Of a stretch of DNA of 64,000 nucleotides, positions 27,910-36,239 are shown piece after piece. The translations under genes and the position numbers were made by a program. Every line of letters begins with the position of its first letter. The first letter of the stretch is position 1. The notes under the pieces are model-generated. The model had not been told where the DNA came from. It searched no databases and saw only the letters and a list, made by a program, of their open reading frames with translations. Location: positions 806,001-870,000 of the forward strand of contig NZ_CP092891.1 in the NCBI RefSeq assembly GCF_026559675.1. The letters run 5' to 3'. This DNA is from Microbacterium oxydans (GTDB lineage: Bacteria > Actinomycetota > Actinomycetes > Actinomycetales > Microbacteriaceae).

Positions 27910-29045
27910 TGGACCGCCGCAGCCCACTTCTCGCCGAGCAGCTTGCCGGCGTTCGTCGACTGCTCCTCGGTCGGGACCACGGTCTCCTCCGGGGCCTCGG
28001 GGAGTGCGGCGGCGAGGTCGGCGTCGATCGTGCCGGCGTCCGTCATGGCCTCCATGCGCACCGGGCGGGCGCCACCCTTCAGCCACAGGTTCTGCACGTC
28101 GTCGCTGTAGAGGAACTCCTGCCACAGGCGAGCCGCAGCGGGGTGCGGCGCCTCGGCGTTGATGGCCTGGTTGTAGTAGCCGGCATAACCGGTGCCGTCG
28201 AACACGACGACCTTCCAGTCCTTGTTGTCGGCCACGTGCGAGGCGTTCAGGTAGTCCCAGTCGAACACGACGGGGGTCTCGCCGCTCGCGATGGTCGCCG
28301 TGGTCACGTCGACCTTGAGCAGGTTCCCGGCCTTCTGCAGGTCGGAGAAGAAGTCGATGCCGGGCTGGAAGTCGTCGAGCGTCCCATCGGACTGCACGGT
28401 GGCCAGACCGACGGCGGCGAACGCGGCACCGGCCTGCGTCGGGTCGCCGTTGATCGCGACGGCACCCTTGTAGTCGGCCGAGAGCAGGTCGCTCAGCTCC
28501 GCCGGCGCAGGGAACTTCGAGGAGTCGTAGCCGATCGACATGTACCCGCCGTAGTCGCCTACGAACAGGCCGGTCGGCTCCTTCAGCTCGTCGGGGATGT
28601 CGTCCCAGGTCTGCACCTTGTAGGGAGCGAAGACGTCGGTGTTCTGCAGCGCGACCGTGAGGCCGAGGTCGAACACGTCGGGAGCCGTGTCGAGTCCCTC
28701 GTTCGTCTTCGCGGCTTGGATCTCCTCGGCGCTCGACACGTCGGGGGAAGCCTCGTTGATCGTGATCTCCGGGTACTTCTCGGCGAACAGGTCGAGGATC
28801 TCGCCGTAGTTCGCCCAGTCGCGCGGCAGCGCGATGACGTTGAGCGATCCCTCGGCCTTGGCGGCGGCCTCGAGGTCGGCGAACGTGCCGAAGTCGGCGA
28901 CCGACGTCGCGGCGGAGGCGTCGACGTCGGAGTTGCCTCCGTCGGTCGCGTCGGCTGCGCCAGAGCAGGCCGTGAGTGCGAGTGCGGCCGTGGTGGCCAG
29001 GGCGATGCCGGCGCCGATGCGCGCGCGGCGGGTGAAGCGAGCCAT
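27906..29045 (-). CDS. ABC importer binding lipoprotein (polyamine/iron-type)
   Basis: A 379-residue extracellular solute-binding protein. The signal MARFTRRARIGAGIALATTA ends in lipobox LALTAC. The mature part has LNVIALPRDWANYGEILDLFAEKYPEI and VVFDWDYLNASHVADN, as in family 1/PotD-like proteins. It is first in the four-gene operon with two permeases and an ATPase. The ligand (polyamine, iron or phosphonate) cannot be assigned from sequence. Confidence 0.85.
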   Translation of the reverse strand: MARFTRRARIGAGIALATTAALALTACSGAADATDGGNSDVDASAATSVADFGTFADLEAAAKAEGSLNVIALPRDWANYGEILDLFAEKYPEITINEASPDVSSAEEIQAAKTNEGLDTAPDVFDLGLTVALQNTDVFAPYKVQTWDDIPDELKEPTGLFVGDYGGYMSIGYDSSKFPAPAELSDLLSADYKGAVAINGDPTQAGAAFAAVGLATVQSDGTLDDFQPGIDFFSDLQKAGNLLKVDVTTATIASGETPVVFDWDYLNASHVADNKDWKVVVFDGTGYAGYYNQAINAEAPHPAAARLWQEFLYSDDVQNLWLKGGARPVRMEAMTDAGTIDADLAAALPEAPEETVVPTEEQSTNAGKLLGEKWAAAVQ

Positions 29046-29192
29046 GAGTGTCCTCTCGGTGTCCGGCGCTGTGAGCCGGTTTCGGGTTGCGAGAGGACAC
29101 TATGAGGCGGAGGTTGCCGCCCGTCGCGGGTCTGGTGAACGGACGGTGGCGGGCCGGTGGCCGGTCGGGTTGCCGGCCAGGTGCTGCGCGGT

Positions 29193-29708
29193 TCAGCCCT
29201 GCGGAACCGCGTACTTGAAGCCGCGATGGGAGCCCACGTACCCCAGGCGCTCGTAGAACCGGTGGGCGTCGGTGCGCGCCGCATCCGACGTGAGCTGCAC
29301 CATGGTGGCGCCCACCGCGGGGGCCGCGGCCTCGCCGACCCAGCGCATGACCGCCGAGCCGATGCCCGACGAGCGCAGGCTGCTCTGCACGCGCACGGCC
29401 TCGACGAGCAGCCGCCGTGCCCCGCGTCGTGCCATCCCGGGAATCGAGGTGAGCTGGAGCGTGCCGACGATCCGGCCGTCGAGTTCGACGACGAGCAGGT
29501 CGTTCGACGGATCGGCCAGGATCTCCAGTAGTCCCCGCTCGTATGCCGGACGGTCCTCCTCGGAGGCCACGTCGCCGCGCGCCGCGCTGATCGGGTCGTC
29601 CGCGAGCAGGGCGATCACCGGATCCGTGTCCTCCGCCGTCGCTCGGCGGAGGAGGGCGGTTCCGATGCGCGATTCGAACGGGTGGGGCAGCGGCAGGGCG
29701 TCGAGCAT
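29193..29708 (-). CDS. GNAT-family N-acetyltransferase
   Basis: A 171-residue acetyltransferase. LLRRATAEDTDPVIALLADD is the N-terminal strand-helix; VQSSLRSSGIGSAVMRWVGEAA is the acetyl-CoA pyrophosphate-binding motif (R/QxxGxG/A); AHRFYERLGYVGSHRGFKY is the C-terminal signature. The ATG at 29708 gives a complete domain; longer in-frame translation upstream is a shadow of the TauE gene on the other strand. Substrate unknown. Confidence 0.87.
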   Translation of the reverse strand: MLDALPLPHPFESRIGTALLRRATAEDTDPVIALLADDPISAARGDVASEEDRPAYERGLLEILADPSNDLLVVELDGRIVGTLQLTSIPGMARRGARRLLVEAVRVQSSLRSSGIGSAVMRWVGEAAAPAVGATMVQLTSDAARTDAHRFYERLGYVGSHRGFKYAVPQG

Positions 29709-29786
29709 GGCACCAGTCTGCCAGCGTGCGCGGCGGGTGTCGGAGCGGATGCGAGCGCGGCGCCGACTCTCTGGAATCATGGCCGG

Positions 29787-30617
29787 GTGGATATCGGCGC
29801 CGTGCTCGGACTGGAGCAGCTCACCTGGGGGATGCTGCTCCTCATCGTGATCGCCGCGTTCTGCGCCGGCTGGATCGACGCGGTCGTCGGTGGCGGAGGG
29901 CTCCTGCAGCTCCCCGCACTGCTGCTGATCCCCGGCATCTCGCCTGTGCAGGCGCTCGCCACGAACAAGCTCGCCTCGGTCTTCGGCACCGCGACCAGCA
30001 GTGTCACCTACTACCGTCGCGCGAAACCCGACATCCGCACGGCCCTGCCGATGGCGGCCGTCGCGCTGATCGGCTCGTTCGGGGGCGCCGCCGTCGCGAC
30101 GGTGCTTCCGCCCGCCGCGTTCAAGCCCATCATCGTGATCGCCCTGCTCGTGGTGGCGCTGTTCACCGCGTTCCGGCCGCAGATGGGCGCGGCGACGCAG
30201 CTGCGCTTCCACGGCCACAAGCACCACATCATGGCCGGTGCCGCGGGGCTCGGGATCGGCTTCTACGACGGGATGATCGGGCCGGGGACCGGAACGTTCC
30301 TCGTGATCACCCTGGTCGCGCTGCTCGGCTACGACTTCCTGCAGGCCAGCGCCAAGGCGAAGATCGTGAACCTCGCCACGAACGCCGGCGCTCTGATGCT
30401 GTTCATCCCGCACGGTGCGGTGCTCTGGCTGCTCGGCGGCATCCTCGCGGTCGCGAACGTCGCGGGCAGCTACCTGGGGTCGCGGATGGCGATCTCGCGC
30501 GGGACCACTTTCATCCGCGTGGTGTTCCTCGTGGTCGTGATCGCCCTGATCGCGAAGCTCGGTGTCGACGTGTGGAACGAGAACATCGTCCCCGCGCTCG
30601 CGCCGATCGGCGGCTGA
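29787..30617 (+). CDS. TauE/SafE family sulfite/anion exporter-like permease
   Basis: A 276-residue membrane protein with about eight helices. AGWIDAVVGGGGLLQLPALLLIPGISPVQALATNKLASVFGT is the first conserved repeat of the TauE/SafE family, and GIGFYDGMIGPGTGTFLVI begins the second. Members export sulfite, sulfoacetate or related anions; the substrate is not known here. The GTG at 29787 (VDIGAVLGLEQLTWG) is chosen. It is divergent from the GNAT gene and convergent with aspS. Confidence 0.88.
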   Translation: MDIGAVLGLEQLTWGMLLLIVIAAFCAGWIDAVVGGGGLLQLPALLLIPGISPVQALATNKLASVFGTATSSVTYYRRAKPDIRTALPMAAVALIGSFGGAAVATVLPPAAFKPIIVIALLVVALFTAFRPQMGAATQLRFHGHKHHIMAGAAGLGIGFYDGMIGPGTGTFLVITLVALLGYDFLQASAKAKIVNLATNAGALMLFIPHGAVLWLLGGILAVANVAGSYLGSRMAISRGTTFIRVVFLVVVIALIAKLGVDVWNENIVPALAPIGG

Positions 30618-30618
30618 G

Positions 30619-30705
30619 GCGTTTCGTCTCGTCGCTGCGCTCCTCGCTCAACGACCGGGATGCGCGGTGCGTCGGCCGTTGAGCGAGCGGAGCGAGACGA
30701 AACGC
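30619..30705. repeat. Palindromic intergenic repeat, copy 1
   Basis: Two long imperfect inverted arms lie directly after the TauE-like stop: bases 30620-30658 and about 30675-30705. The left arm is identical over 39 bases, in reverse orientation, to bases 33777-33815 of copy 2. Arms share the core GTTGAGCGAG and GACGAAACG. It lies between convergent genes. Confidence 0.8.
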
Positions 30706-30720
30706 CCGCGAGGACAGCAA

Positions 30721-30763
30721 CGCCGGATCAGGCAGGTCCCTCGCGGAACCGCCTGATCCGGCG
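30721..30763. terminator. 13-bp perfect hairpin between TauE-like and aspS genes
   Basis: CGCCGGATCAGGC and GCCTGATCCGGCG pair perfectly across a 17-base loop. It lies 32 bp beyond the aspS stop and is probably the aspS terminator, perhaps bidirectional. Confidence 0.75.
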
Positions 30764-30794
30764 TGTGTGCGTCTGCCGCGCGTGGCGGCGGGCG

Positions 30795-32576
30795 TCAGGC
30801 CTCGTCGTCCTCGGGCTCGTAGTCGACGCCGGCCTCGGCGCGCTGCGCGTCGGTGATGGGCGCCGGAGCGGAGGTGAGCGGGTCGAAGCCGTTGCCGGAC
30901 TTCGGGAACGCGATGACCTCGCGGATCGACTCGGTCTTGGTCAGGTGCTGCAGCACGCGGTCCATGCCGAGCGCGATCCCGCCGTGGGGCGGGGCGCCGA
31001 ACTTGAACGCGTCGAGGAGGAAGCCGAACTGCTCGTCGGCCTGCTCGTCGCTGATGCCCATGACCTCGAACACGCGCTTCTGCACGTCTTCGCGGTGGAT
31101 GCGGATCGAGCCGCCGCCGAGCTCGGAGCCGTTGCAGACGATGTCGTACGCGTAGGCGAGAGCGGATCCGGGGTCGGTGTCGAACGTGTCCTGGAACTCC
31201 GGCTTGGGACCCGTGAACGCGTGGTGCACGGCCGTCCAGGCTCCCGCGCCGACGGCCACGTCGCCCGAGGCCACGGCGTCGGCCGCAGGCTCGAACATCG
31301 GAGCGTCGACGACCCAGGTGAAGGCGAACTCGTCGGGGTTCAGGTAGCCGAGGCGACGGCCGATCTCGACGCGGGCGGCACCGAGCAGCGCACGGCTCTC
31401 CTTGGTGGAACCGGCGGCGAAGAAGACGCAGTCGCCGGCTTCGGCGCCCACGAGTTCCGCCAGCCCGGCCTGCTCGGCCTCCGACAGGTTCTTCGCGGCG
31501 GGACCGCCGAGCGAGCCGTCCTCGTTGAACAGGACGTAGGCGAGGCCGCGGGCGCCGCGCTGCTTGGCCCAGTCCTGCCATGCGTCGAGCTGCTTGCGCG
31601 GCTGCGAGGCACCACCGGGCATGCGCACCGCACCGACGTACTCGGCCTGGAAGACGCGGAACGGGGTGTCCTGGAAGTACTCGGTCGCCTCGACGAGCTC
31701 GAGACCGAAGCGCAGGTCGGGCTTGTCGGAGCCGTACTTGGCCATGGCCTCGGCGTAGGTCATGCGCGGCAGGGGCGTGGCCACCTCGACGCCGATCGTC
31801 GCCCACATCGCGACGATGAGCGACTCCATGAGCGCGATCACGTCTTCCTGGTCGACGAAGCTCATCTCGATGTCGAGCTGCGTGAACTCCGGCTGGCGGT
31901 CGGCGCGGAAGTCCTCGTCGCGGTAGCAGCGGGCGATCTGGAAGTACTTCTCCACGCCGCCGACCATCAGCAGCTGCTTGAACAGCTGCGGCGACTGCGG
32001 CAGGGCGTACCAGCTGCCGGGGCTCAGACGAGCGGGCACCAGGAAGTCCCGGGCGCCCTCAGGGGTCGAGCGGGTGAGGGTCGGCGTCTCCACCTCGGTG
32101 AAGTCGTCGGCGTGCAGCACGTCGCGGATCGCCTTGTAGACGTTCGAGCGCAGGCGGAGAGCTGCGGCCGGCGACGGGCGACGAAGGTCGAGGTAGCGGT
32201 ACTTGAGGCGCGCCTCCTCGCCGACGGTCTCGGTGTCGGCGAGAGCCGTGGAGACCTGGAAGGGGAGCGGAGCGGACTCGTTCAGCACCTCGACGTCGGT
32301 CGCGATGAGCTCGATCTCGCCGGTCGGCAGGTTCGGGTTCGCGTTGCCCTCGGGGCGCTTCGAGACCTCGCCGGTCACCTTCAGCACGAATTCGTTGCGC
32401 AGCGGGTGCGCGATCTCCTCGTCGCGGATGACGACCTGGGCGATGCCCGAGGCATCCCGCAGATCGATGAAAGCGACTCCTCCGTGGTCACGACGGCGAT
32501 CGACCCAACCCGAGAGGGTGACGGTCTGACCGATGTGCTCGGCTCGCAGAGAGCCTGCCGAGTGGGTGCGAAGCAC
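30795..32576 (-). CDS. aspS: Aspartate--tRNA ligase
   Basis: A 593-residue class II aminoacyl-tRNA synthetase of the bacterial AspRS type. The N-terminal OB-fold ([23 protein letters not shown]) binds the anticodon, then RYLDLRR, motif 2 [19 protein letters not shown], and the bacterial GAD insertion domain in the middle. Motif 3 is [14 protein letters not shown] near the C terminus. Whether it also charges tRNA-Asn cannot be told here. Confidence 0.96.
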   Translation of the reverse strand: MLRTHSAGSLRAEHIGQTVTLSGWVDRRRDHGGVAFIDLRDASGIAQVVIRDEEIAHPLRNEFVLKVTGEVSKRPEGNANPNLPTGEIELIATDVEVLNESAPLPFQVSTALADTETVGEEARLKYRYLDLRRPSPAAALRLRSNVYKAIRDVLHADDFTEVETPTLTRSTPEGARDFLVPARLSPGSWYALPQSPQLFKQLLMVGGVEKYFQIARCYRDEDFRADRQPEFTQLDIEMSFVDQEDVIALMESLIVAMWATIGVEVATPLPRMTYAEAMAKYGSDKPDLRFGLELVEATEYFQDTPFRVFQAEYVGAVRMPGGASQPRKQLDAWQDWAKQRGARGLAYVLFNEDGSLGGPAAKNLSEAEQAGLAELVGAEAGDCVFFAAGSTKESRALLGAARVEIGRRLGYLNPDEFAFTWVVDAPMFEPAADAVASGDVAVGAGAWTAVHHAFTGPKPEFQDTFDTDPGSALAYAYDIVCNGSELGGGSIRIHREDVQKRVFEVMGISDEQADEQFGFLLDAFKFGAPPHGGIALGMDRVLQHLTKTESIREVIAFPKSGNGFDPLTSAPAPITDAQRAEAGVDYEPEDDEA

Positions 32577-32707
32577 GGAGTATTCCTTCTGATCTGGGAA
32601 ATGGGGAACTCGCCCATTCTACGGGGGCGGTTGACCGGTCATCGGCCCCGTCGGCGGCGCAGGAGTCGCCGGATCAGTAGGATCGCCACGACGAAAGGCA
32701 GACCCCC

Positions 32708-33091
32708 ATGAACATCTCCGACGGCAACGGCCTCCCCGATCTCTTCGGGGCGATCTTCTCCGGTACCACCGGCCTGATCGCCCTCGTCTTCTACATTCTC
32801 GTCGCGATCGGCCTGTGGAAGGTGTTCACGAAGGCCGGGTACGCCGGCATCTGGGCCATCATCCCGATCGTGAACGTCGTGCTCCTGGTGCGCATCGCCG
32901 GCCTGTCGGCCTGGTTCGCGCTGCTGTACCTCATCCCGCTGGCGAACCTGATCCTCGCGATCATCGTCGCGTTCAAGCTCGGCGAGCGCTTCAACAAGGG
33001 CGGGGTCTTCTCGTTCTTCCTGCTGTTCCTCTTCCCGTACATCGGGTACCTGATCCTCGGCTTCGGGGACGCGCGCTACAGCAAGGCGTGA
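32708..33091 (+). CDS. DUF5684 small membrane protein
   Basis: A 127-residue protein with about four hydrophobic segments. GLWKVFTKAGYAGIWAIIPIVNVVLLVRIAGLSAWFALLYLIPLANL is the DUF5684 signature, often found near signal peptidase genes; function unknown. ATG follows GAAAGG. Its stop is 1 bp from the start of the phosphatase gene, so the two are co-transcribed. Confidence 0.8.
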   Translation: MNISDGNGLPDLFGAIFSGTTGLIALVFYILVAIGLWKVFTKAGYAGIWAIIPIVNVVLLVRIAGLSAWFALLYLIPLANLILAIIVAFKLGERFNKGGVFSFFLLFLFPYIGYLILGFGDARYSKA

Positions 33092-33092
33092 C

Positions 33093-33722
33093 ATGACGGC
33101 GTCTCGGCTGCACCTGGTCCGACACGGCGAGGTGCACAACCCGGCTCGCGTGCTCTACGGTCGGCTGCCCGACTATCACCTGAGCACGGCGGGCCGGGAG
33201 ATGGCGGCAGCGGCAGCCGATCATGTGGCTTCCCTCGACCGATCGGTCGCCGCGCTGTACGCTTCCCCGCTCGAGCGCGCACAGGAGTCGGCCGAACCCT
33301 TCGCCGCGCGCTTCGACCTGGTGCCCGAGGTCGACATCCGCCTGATCGAGCCGACGAACGTGTTCGAGGGCGCCCAGATGCGCCGGTCGCTGATGAACCC
33401 CCTCAACTGGTGGCATCTGCGCCAGCCGTCGCTGCCGAGTTGGGGCGAGCCGTACTCCTCCATCGCGGAGCGGATGCTGGGCGTGATGGATGAGGCATGG
33501 GATGCCGCCCCCGAGGGCGACGTCGTGATGGTCTCGCATCAGGCGCCGATTTGGATCACGCACCTGCGAGTGGCGGGTCTGCCGCTGCGGCACGACCCGC
33601 GTACGCGGCGCTGCGCCCTGTCGAGCGTGACCTCGTTCGAGCGCGTCGGCGACGTCTGGCGCGAGGTCGCCTACGCGGAGCCCGCCGCCACGGGCGGCGC
33701 GGTGGACGTCGGCGCCGTCTGA
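33093..33722 (+). CDS. Histidine phosphatase (phosphoglycerate mutase-like) protein
   Basis: A 209-residue member of the RHG histidine phosphatase superfamily. LHLVRHGEVHNPARVLYGRLPDYHLSTAGR contains the catalytic RHG near residue 10; LYASPLERAQESAEP supplies the second conserved arginine; MVSHQAPIWI carries the second histidine. Substrate specificity is unknown. It starts 1 bp after the DUF5684 gene and ends against palindromic repeat copy 2. Confidence 0.9.
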   Translation: MTASRLHLVRHGEVHNPARVLYGRLPDYHLSTAGREMAAAAADHVASLDRSVAALYASPLERAQESAEPFAARFDLVPEVDIRLIEPTNVFEGAQMRRSLMNPLNWWHLRQPSLPSWGEPYSSIAERMLGVMDEAWDAAPEGDVVMVSHQAPIWITHLRVAGLPLRHDPRTRRCALSSVTSFERVGDVWREVAYAEPAATGGAVDVGAV

Positions 33723-33731
33723 CGCCCGCGC

Positions 33732-33816
33732 GGGCGTCTCGTCTCGCTGCGCTCGCTCGACGACCGGGGGCGGAGACCGGTCGTTGAGCGAGGAGCGCAG
33801 CGACGAGACGAAACGG
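33732..33816. repeat. Palindromic intergenic repeat, copy 2
   Basis: Lies between the convergent phosphatase and flavoprotein genes. Left arm (about 33732-33767) and right arm (33777-33815) are imperfect inverted copies; the right arm equals 39 bases of copy 1 on the opposite strand. Arms contain GTTGAGCGAGGAGCGC and GACGAGACGAAACG. Confidence 0.8.
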
Positions 33817-33821
33817 CCCGC

Positions 33822-34715
33822 TCAGGCGAGCGACTGGATGATCCCGATCGCCGCCAGCTGACCGGCGGCCGCGGCCAGCAGCACCGAGGCCATCGGACCC
33901 GGCAGCGTCGCTCGGTGCGCGAGGTCCCCGGCCGCGAAGACGCCGGGGAGCGAGGTGCGGCCGAACTCGTCGATCTCGATGCACCCGGACTCGAGCACGC
34001 GCAGTCCGAGGCCTGCGGCGAACGGTGCCCGCTGACGCATCGTCCCCGACGCGACGAAGACCCCGGCGACCGCGGCCTCGCCGTCCGCGGTACGCACCCG
34101 CACCTCGTCGTCGTCCTTCTCGACGGATGCGACCGGCGCACCGCTCACGCGGGCGCCCTTCGCCTCGAGCAGCCGCCGATCCTCGTCTGAGAACGGCTCG
34201 CTCGTCGGGAACACGGTGATGTCCCCGACGATCCTGCCGAGCAGACCGATGAGGTGCTCGGCCCGCGGGGCGGCGCCGAGGATGCCGATCGACTTCCCGG
34301 CGTGCTCGTGCCCGTCGCAGAACGGGCAGCTGAACGCGACGGTTCCCCAGAGGTCCTGCAGTCCGGGAACGGCGGGGAGGTCGTCGACGACGCCGGTGGC
34401 GAGGACGACCCGGCGCCCTTCGACAGCTGAGCCGTCGGCGAGGTCCACCCGGAAGGCGTCGTCGGCACCCGAGATGCTCGTCGCCGCGGCGTCGCGGATC
34501 TCCACGTCGCCGTAGGCGGCGAGTTCCTGACGGGCGTCCGAGCGGAACTCCGCGGGCGGAGTGCCGTCCGCACCGATCATGTTGTGCATGTGCAGGACGG
34601 TGCCGTTGCGGTACTCACCCGAGTCCAGCAGGAGGGTCGAGCGGTGCATGCGTCCGAGGGTCAGGGCGGCCTGCAGCCCTGCCGGTCCTGCGCCGATCAC
34701 GATCGCGTCGTACAT
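33822..34715 (-). CDS. Thioredoxin-reductase-like NAD(P)/FAD-dependent oxidoreductase
   Basis: A 297-residue flavoprotein of the thioredoxin reductase superfamily. AIVIGAGPAGLQAAL (GxGxxG, residues 8-13) binds FAD; CPFCDGHE (C130, C133) corresponds to the redox CxxC of TrxR; GIFVAAGDLAH-like LPGVFAAGDLAHRATLPG binds the FAD ribityl. The NADPH loop SIGILGAAPRAEHLIGL lacks the classical GxGxxA form, so nucleotide use is uncertain. It is divergent from the host MerR gene, with a MerR-like operator between. Confidence 0.88.
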   Translation of the reverse strand: MYDAIVIGAGPAGLQAALTLGRMHRSTLLLDSGEYRNGTVLHMHNMIGADGTPPAEFRSDARQELAAYGDVEIRDAAATSISGADDAFRVDLADGSAVEGRRVVLATGVVDDLPAVPGLQDLWGTVAFSCPFCDGHEHAGKSIGILGAAPRAEHLIGLLGRIVGDITVFPTSEPFSDEDRRLLEAKGARVSGAPVASVEKDDDEVRVRTADGEAAVAGVFVASGTMRQRAPFAAGLGLRVLESGCIEIDEFGRTSLPGVFAAGDLAHRATLPGPMASVLLAAAAGQLAAIGIIQSLA

Positions 34716-34756
34716 GGTGGTCCTTCCGGTGGGATGTTGCGTTCTCGGCCAGTCTG

Positions 34757-34780
34757 TGACTTCATGTCAACATGAAGTCA
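34757..34780. promoter_or_regulatory. MerR-type operator/promoter for the flavoprotein gene
   Basis: TGACTTCATGT-CA-ACATGAAGTCA is a perfect inverted repeat of 11 bp arms. On the minus strand TTGACT and CAGACT lie 19 bp apart with the palindrome in the spacer, the signature of MerR-activated promoters. It overlaps the ATG of the divergent MerR gene. Confidence 0.65.
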
Positions 34781-34831
34781 AGCGAGGAGCATCCCTGGTC
34801 CGTCGGCGACGTCGCCACCCGCTTCGAGCTG
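34772..34831 (+). pseudogene. MerR-family regulator, 5' fragment (first 20 codons), split by an island
   Basis: Codes MKSSEEHPWSVGDVATRFEL, the first 20 residues of a MerR regulator, ending in the CGAGCTG repeat where the island joins. The remaining 114 codons, starting with PTNVLRHWE, continue at 38510. Joined, they give a 134-residue MerR protein. After the junction the frame stays open for 43 foreign codons and stops at TAA 34961-34963, overlapping the GTG of the next gene by 8 bp. Its ATG lies within the operator palindrome, so the mRNA is probably leaderless. Confidence 0.88.
34825..34831. repeat. Left direct repeat CGAGCTG (attL-like core)
   Basis: CGAGCTG joins host MerR codons to the island. 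The first island bases extend it to the arm TGTCATTCGTC (34830-34840). It is repeated at 38503-38509. Confidence 0.7.
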
Positions 34832-34912
34832 TCATTCGTCACGCGACCTGGGGTTTTGATACCTCCAATCTGCACCGGTCGAAGTGACATGACCCGACGC
34901 AACCTAGTTGAC

Positions 34913-34928
34913 CCGCGGAATTCCGCGG
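34913..34928. promoter_or_regulatory. 16-bp perfect palindrome upstream of the XRE-type gene
   Basis: CCGCGGAATTCCGCGG lies 3 bp after a TTGACC box and 28 bp before the GTG of the XRE gene. It may be an operator bound by the island's own regulators (inference). Confidence 0.45.
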
Positions 34929-34955
34929 TTTCGGTGGTTACCGAGGGAGAGTCTT

Positions 34956-35246
34956 GTGCCTAAGCCCCCGCGCCCGTCGCCTGCTGATCTGACCGACTCT
35001 TGGCCGAACACGCCTTCGTTGGACCCTGCTGGTGAGACCGCCCGCCTCCTGGCCGTCAATCTACGTCGGTCTATCGGCATGGCGAGCGTACGATCCGTCG
35101 CTGACGATGCGGGTCTCGATGAGGGGACGATTCGCAACCTCCTGTCCGGTGCGCGTTGGTCGGACGTGCGAACGATTGCGCGGTTGGAGGATGCGTTGGG
35201 CGTCGCGCTTTGGCCTGTGTACGCGGAGCGAGGGGGTTTGTGGTGA
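34956..35246 (+). CDS. XRE-type helix-turn-helix regulator of the island
   Basis: A 96-residue protein. The last ~60 residues form a HTH_3-like fold: NLRRSIGMASVRSVADDAGLDEGTIRNLLSGARWSDVRTIARLEDAL. The first 35 residues are Pro-rich and probably disordered. GTG follows GAGGGAGAG, a strong Shine-Dalgarno, and overlaps the truncated host frame's stop. A TTG at 34908 in the same frame is a weaker alternative. The stop overlaps the MerR-type gene GTG (GTGA), so expression of both is coupled. Confidence 0.8.
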   Translation: MPKPPRPSPADLTDSWPNTPSLDPAGETARLLAVNLRRSIGMASVRSVADDAGLDEGTIRNLLSGARWSDVRTIARLEDALGVALWPVYAERGGLW

Positions 35247-35632
35247 AACTTCTGAGCATCGGTGACGTCGCGCGGGAGATGTCCTTGCCGACCAATGTCC
35301 TCCGTCACTGGGAGACCGTTGGCTTGTTGTCGCCCGGCCGTGACTCCGGCGGTCGGCGGAAGTACGACGAGGACCAGATCGTCCGAATCGCTGTCATCCA
35401 GCGCAGCAAGAGTGCCGGCATGACATTGGAGCAGATCGGGGTGATGCTCGACGATGGGGCGAGAGAGCGTCATCAGGTACTCCAGCAGCACCTCGACGAT
35501 ATAGACCGGCGCATGGAAGACATGCGACGCTCACGAGAGATGACTGAGCACGCGATGAACTGTCGGTCGCACGATATCGCTACCTGTCCGCGCTTCCGTA
35601 CTGGCGTCGCAGACGTGATGTCCCGCTTCTAA
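35243..35632 (+). CDS. Island-borne MerR-family regulator replacing the split host gene
   Basis: A 129-residue MerR protein: LSIGDVAREMSLPTNVLRHWETVGLL is the HTH and GRRKYDEDQIVRIAVIQRSK the wing region, followed by a coiled helix (QVLQQHLDDIDRRMEDMRRSREMTEHA) and HDIATCPRF at the C-terminal end with a conserved cysteine. By hand alignment about 90 of 114 residues match the 3' host fragment at 38510. GTG start overlaps the XRE stop. It is predicted to take over control of the divergent flavoprotein gene, because the HTH recognition residues are nearly unchanged (inference). Confidence 0.85.
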   Translation: MKLLSIGDVAREMSLPTNVLRHWETVGLLSPGRDSGGRRKYDEDQIVRIAVIQRSKSAGMTLEQIGVMLDDGARERHQVLQQHLDDIDRRMEDMRRSREMTEHAMNCRSHDIATCPRFRTGVADVMSRF

Positions 35633-35802
35633 TCTCGACGGCCGATGAGGCGGAGGAGGGGATCCCGTATGCAGCGATCCTCACGATTGCGGACCCGAAG
35701 GGGCAGGCTCCGGTGTTCACTCACATGCGCCAGAACCTCAACGCCGTGAACGAGCAAACCGATGACATCAGGACGAGCATCCGCACCCGCGCGACCACGT
35801 AG
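35632..35802 (+). pseudogene. Remnant coding segment without a start
   Basis: A 56-codon open stretch directly after the MerR-type stop reads IPYAAILTIADPKGQAPVF and then TDDIRTSIRTRATT before TAG. It has protein-like composition and codon usage but no start codon or Shine-Dalgarno, so it appears to be the tail of a larger gene that was lost. The parent family is not recognised. Confidence 0.4.
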
Positions 35803-35846
35803 CGCGAGGCTCGGGTCCAGAGGCAATCGAGCGGCGGTTGTGCTCG

Positions 35847-36239
35847 CTACGCTTCGCGTCGTCGACGTGGATGGTCGTACTCGAAGCGGAGTCCGCCGCC
35901 GGTGGTGTGCACGGCATCCGCGTTCGCACGCTCCTCGAACCAGCAGTGTTTGATGATCTCCTCGACGCCGATGCCCGGCACGAGCTTGTCGATGCCGACG
36001 ACTTCGAGCCCCGCGAAGGTCGTGGCATTGTCCTGCCGGCTGTCGTAGCAGTAGAGCGGCGCCTCGTCGAGGAGGAAGAGGAGAACGGGGCCATGTTCAA
36101 TGCGGTCATGGTGTCTCGATCTTGGGTTCGCACTTGACGAGGCCCCGCACCACGCGAGTAAAGGGGGCCGAGTCCTGCCACAATGCGGGCACGTGACCGT
36201 GAAGACGCGGGATTTCGCGGTCTCCAGGTGGAAGGAGCG
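35847..36239 (-). pseudogene. Start-less coding remnant with a zinc-ribbon-like CPHC
   Basis: A 130-codon open frame on the minus strand with no usable start, beginning directly after the lipoprotein stop in the same frame. It reads FHLETAKSRVFTVTCPHCGR, later APLYCYDSRQDNATTFAGLE and VPGIGVEEIIKHCWFEERAN, and ends in an Arg-rich tail. The stretch between CPHCGR and the second half looks out of frame, and a neighbouring frame gives RVVRGLVKCEPKIETP, suggesting a frameshift. Family unknown; likely decayed. Confidence 0.45.

Noticed and set aside
29709..30413. An N-terminal extension of the GNAT gene by more than 230 codons
   Set aside because: It would overlap the TauE-like gene on the other strand and has low-complexity His/Arg/Asp composition; the GNAT fold begins at 29708.
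34825..34831. Simple transposon target-site duplication
   Set aside because: A 7-bp duplication fits a transposon too, but no transposase or terminal inverted repeat of an IS family is visible, and the symmetric arms around the core fit site-specific recombination better.
35838..36137. A plus-strand frame of 99 codons in the island
   Set aside because: Opposite the more protein-like minus-strand remnant; Glu/Asp runs are a complement of Arg/Ser-rich shadow sequence.
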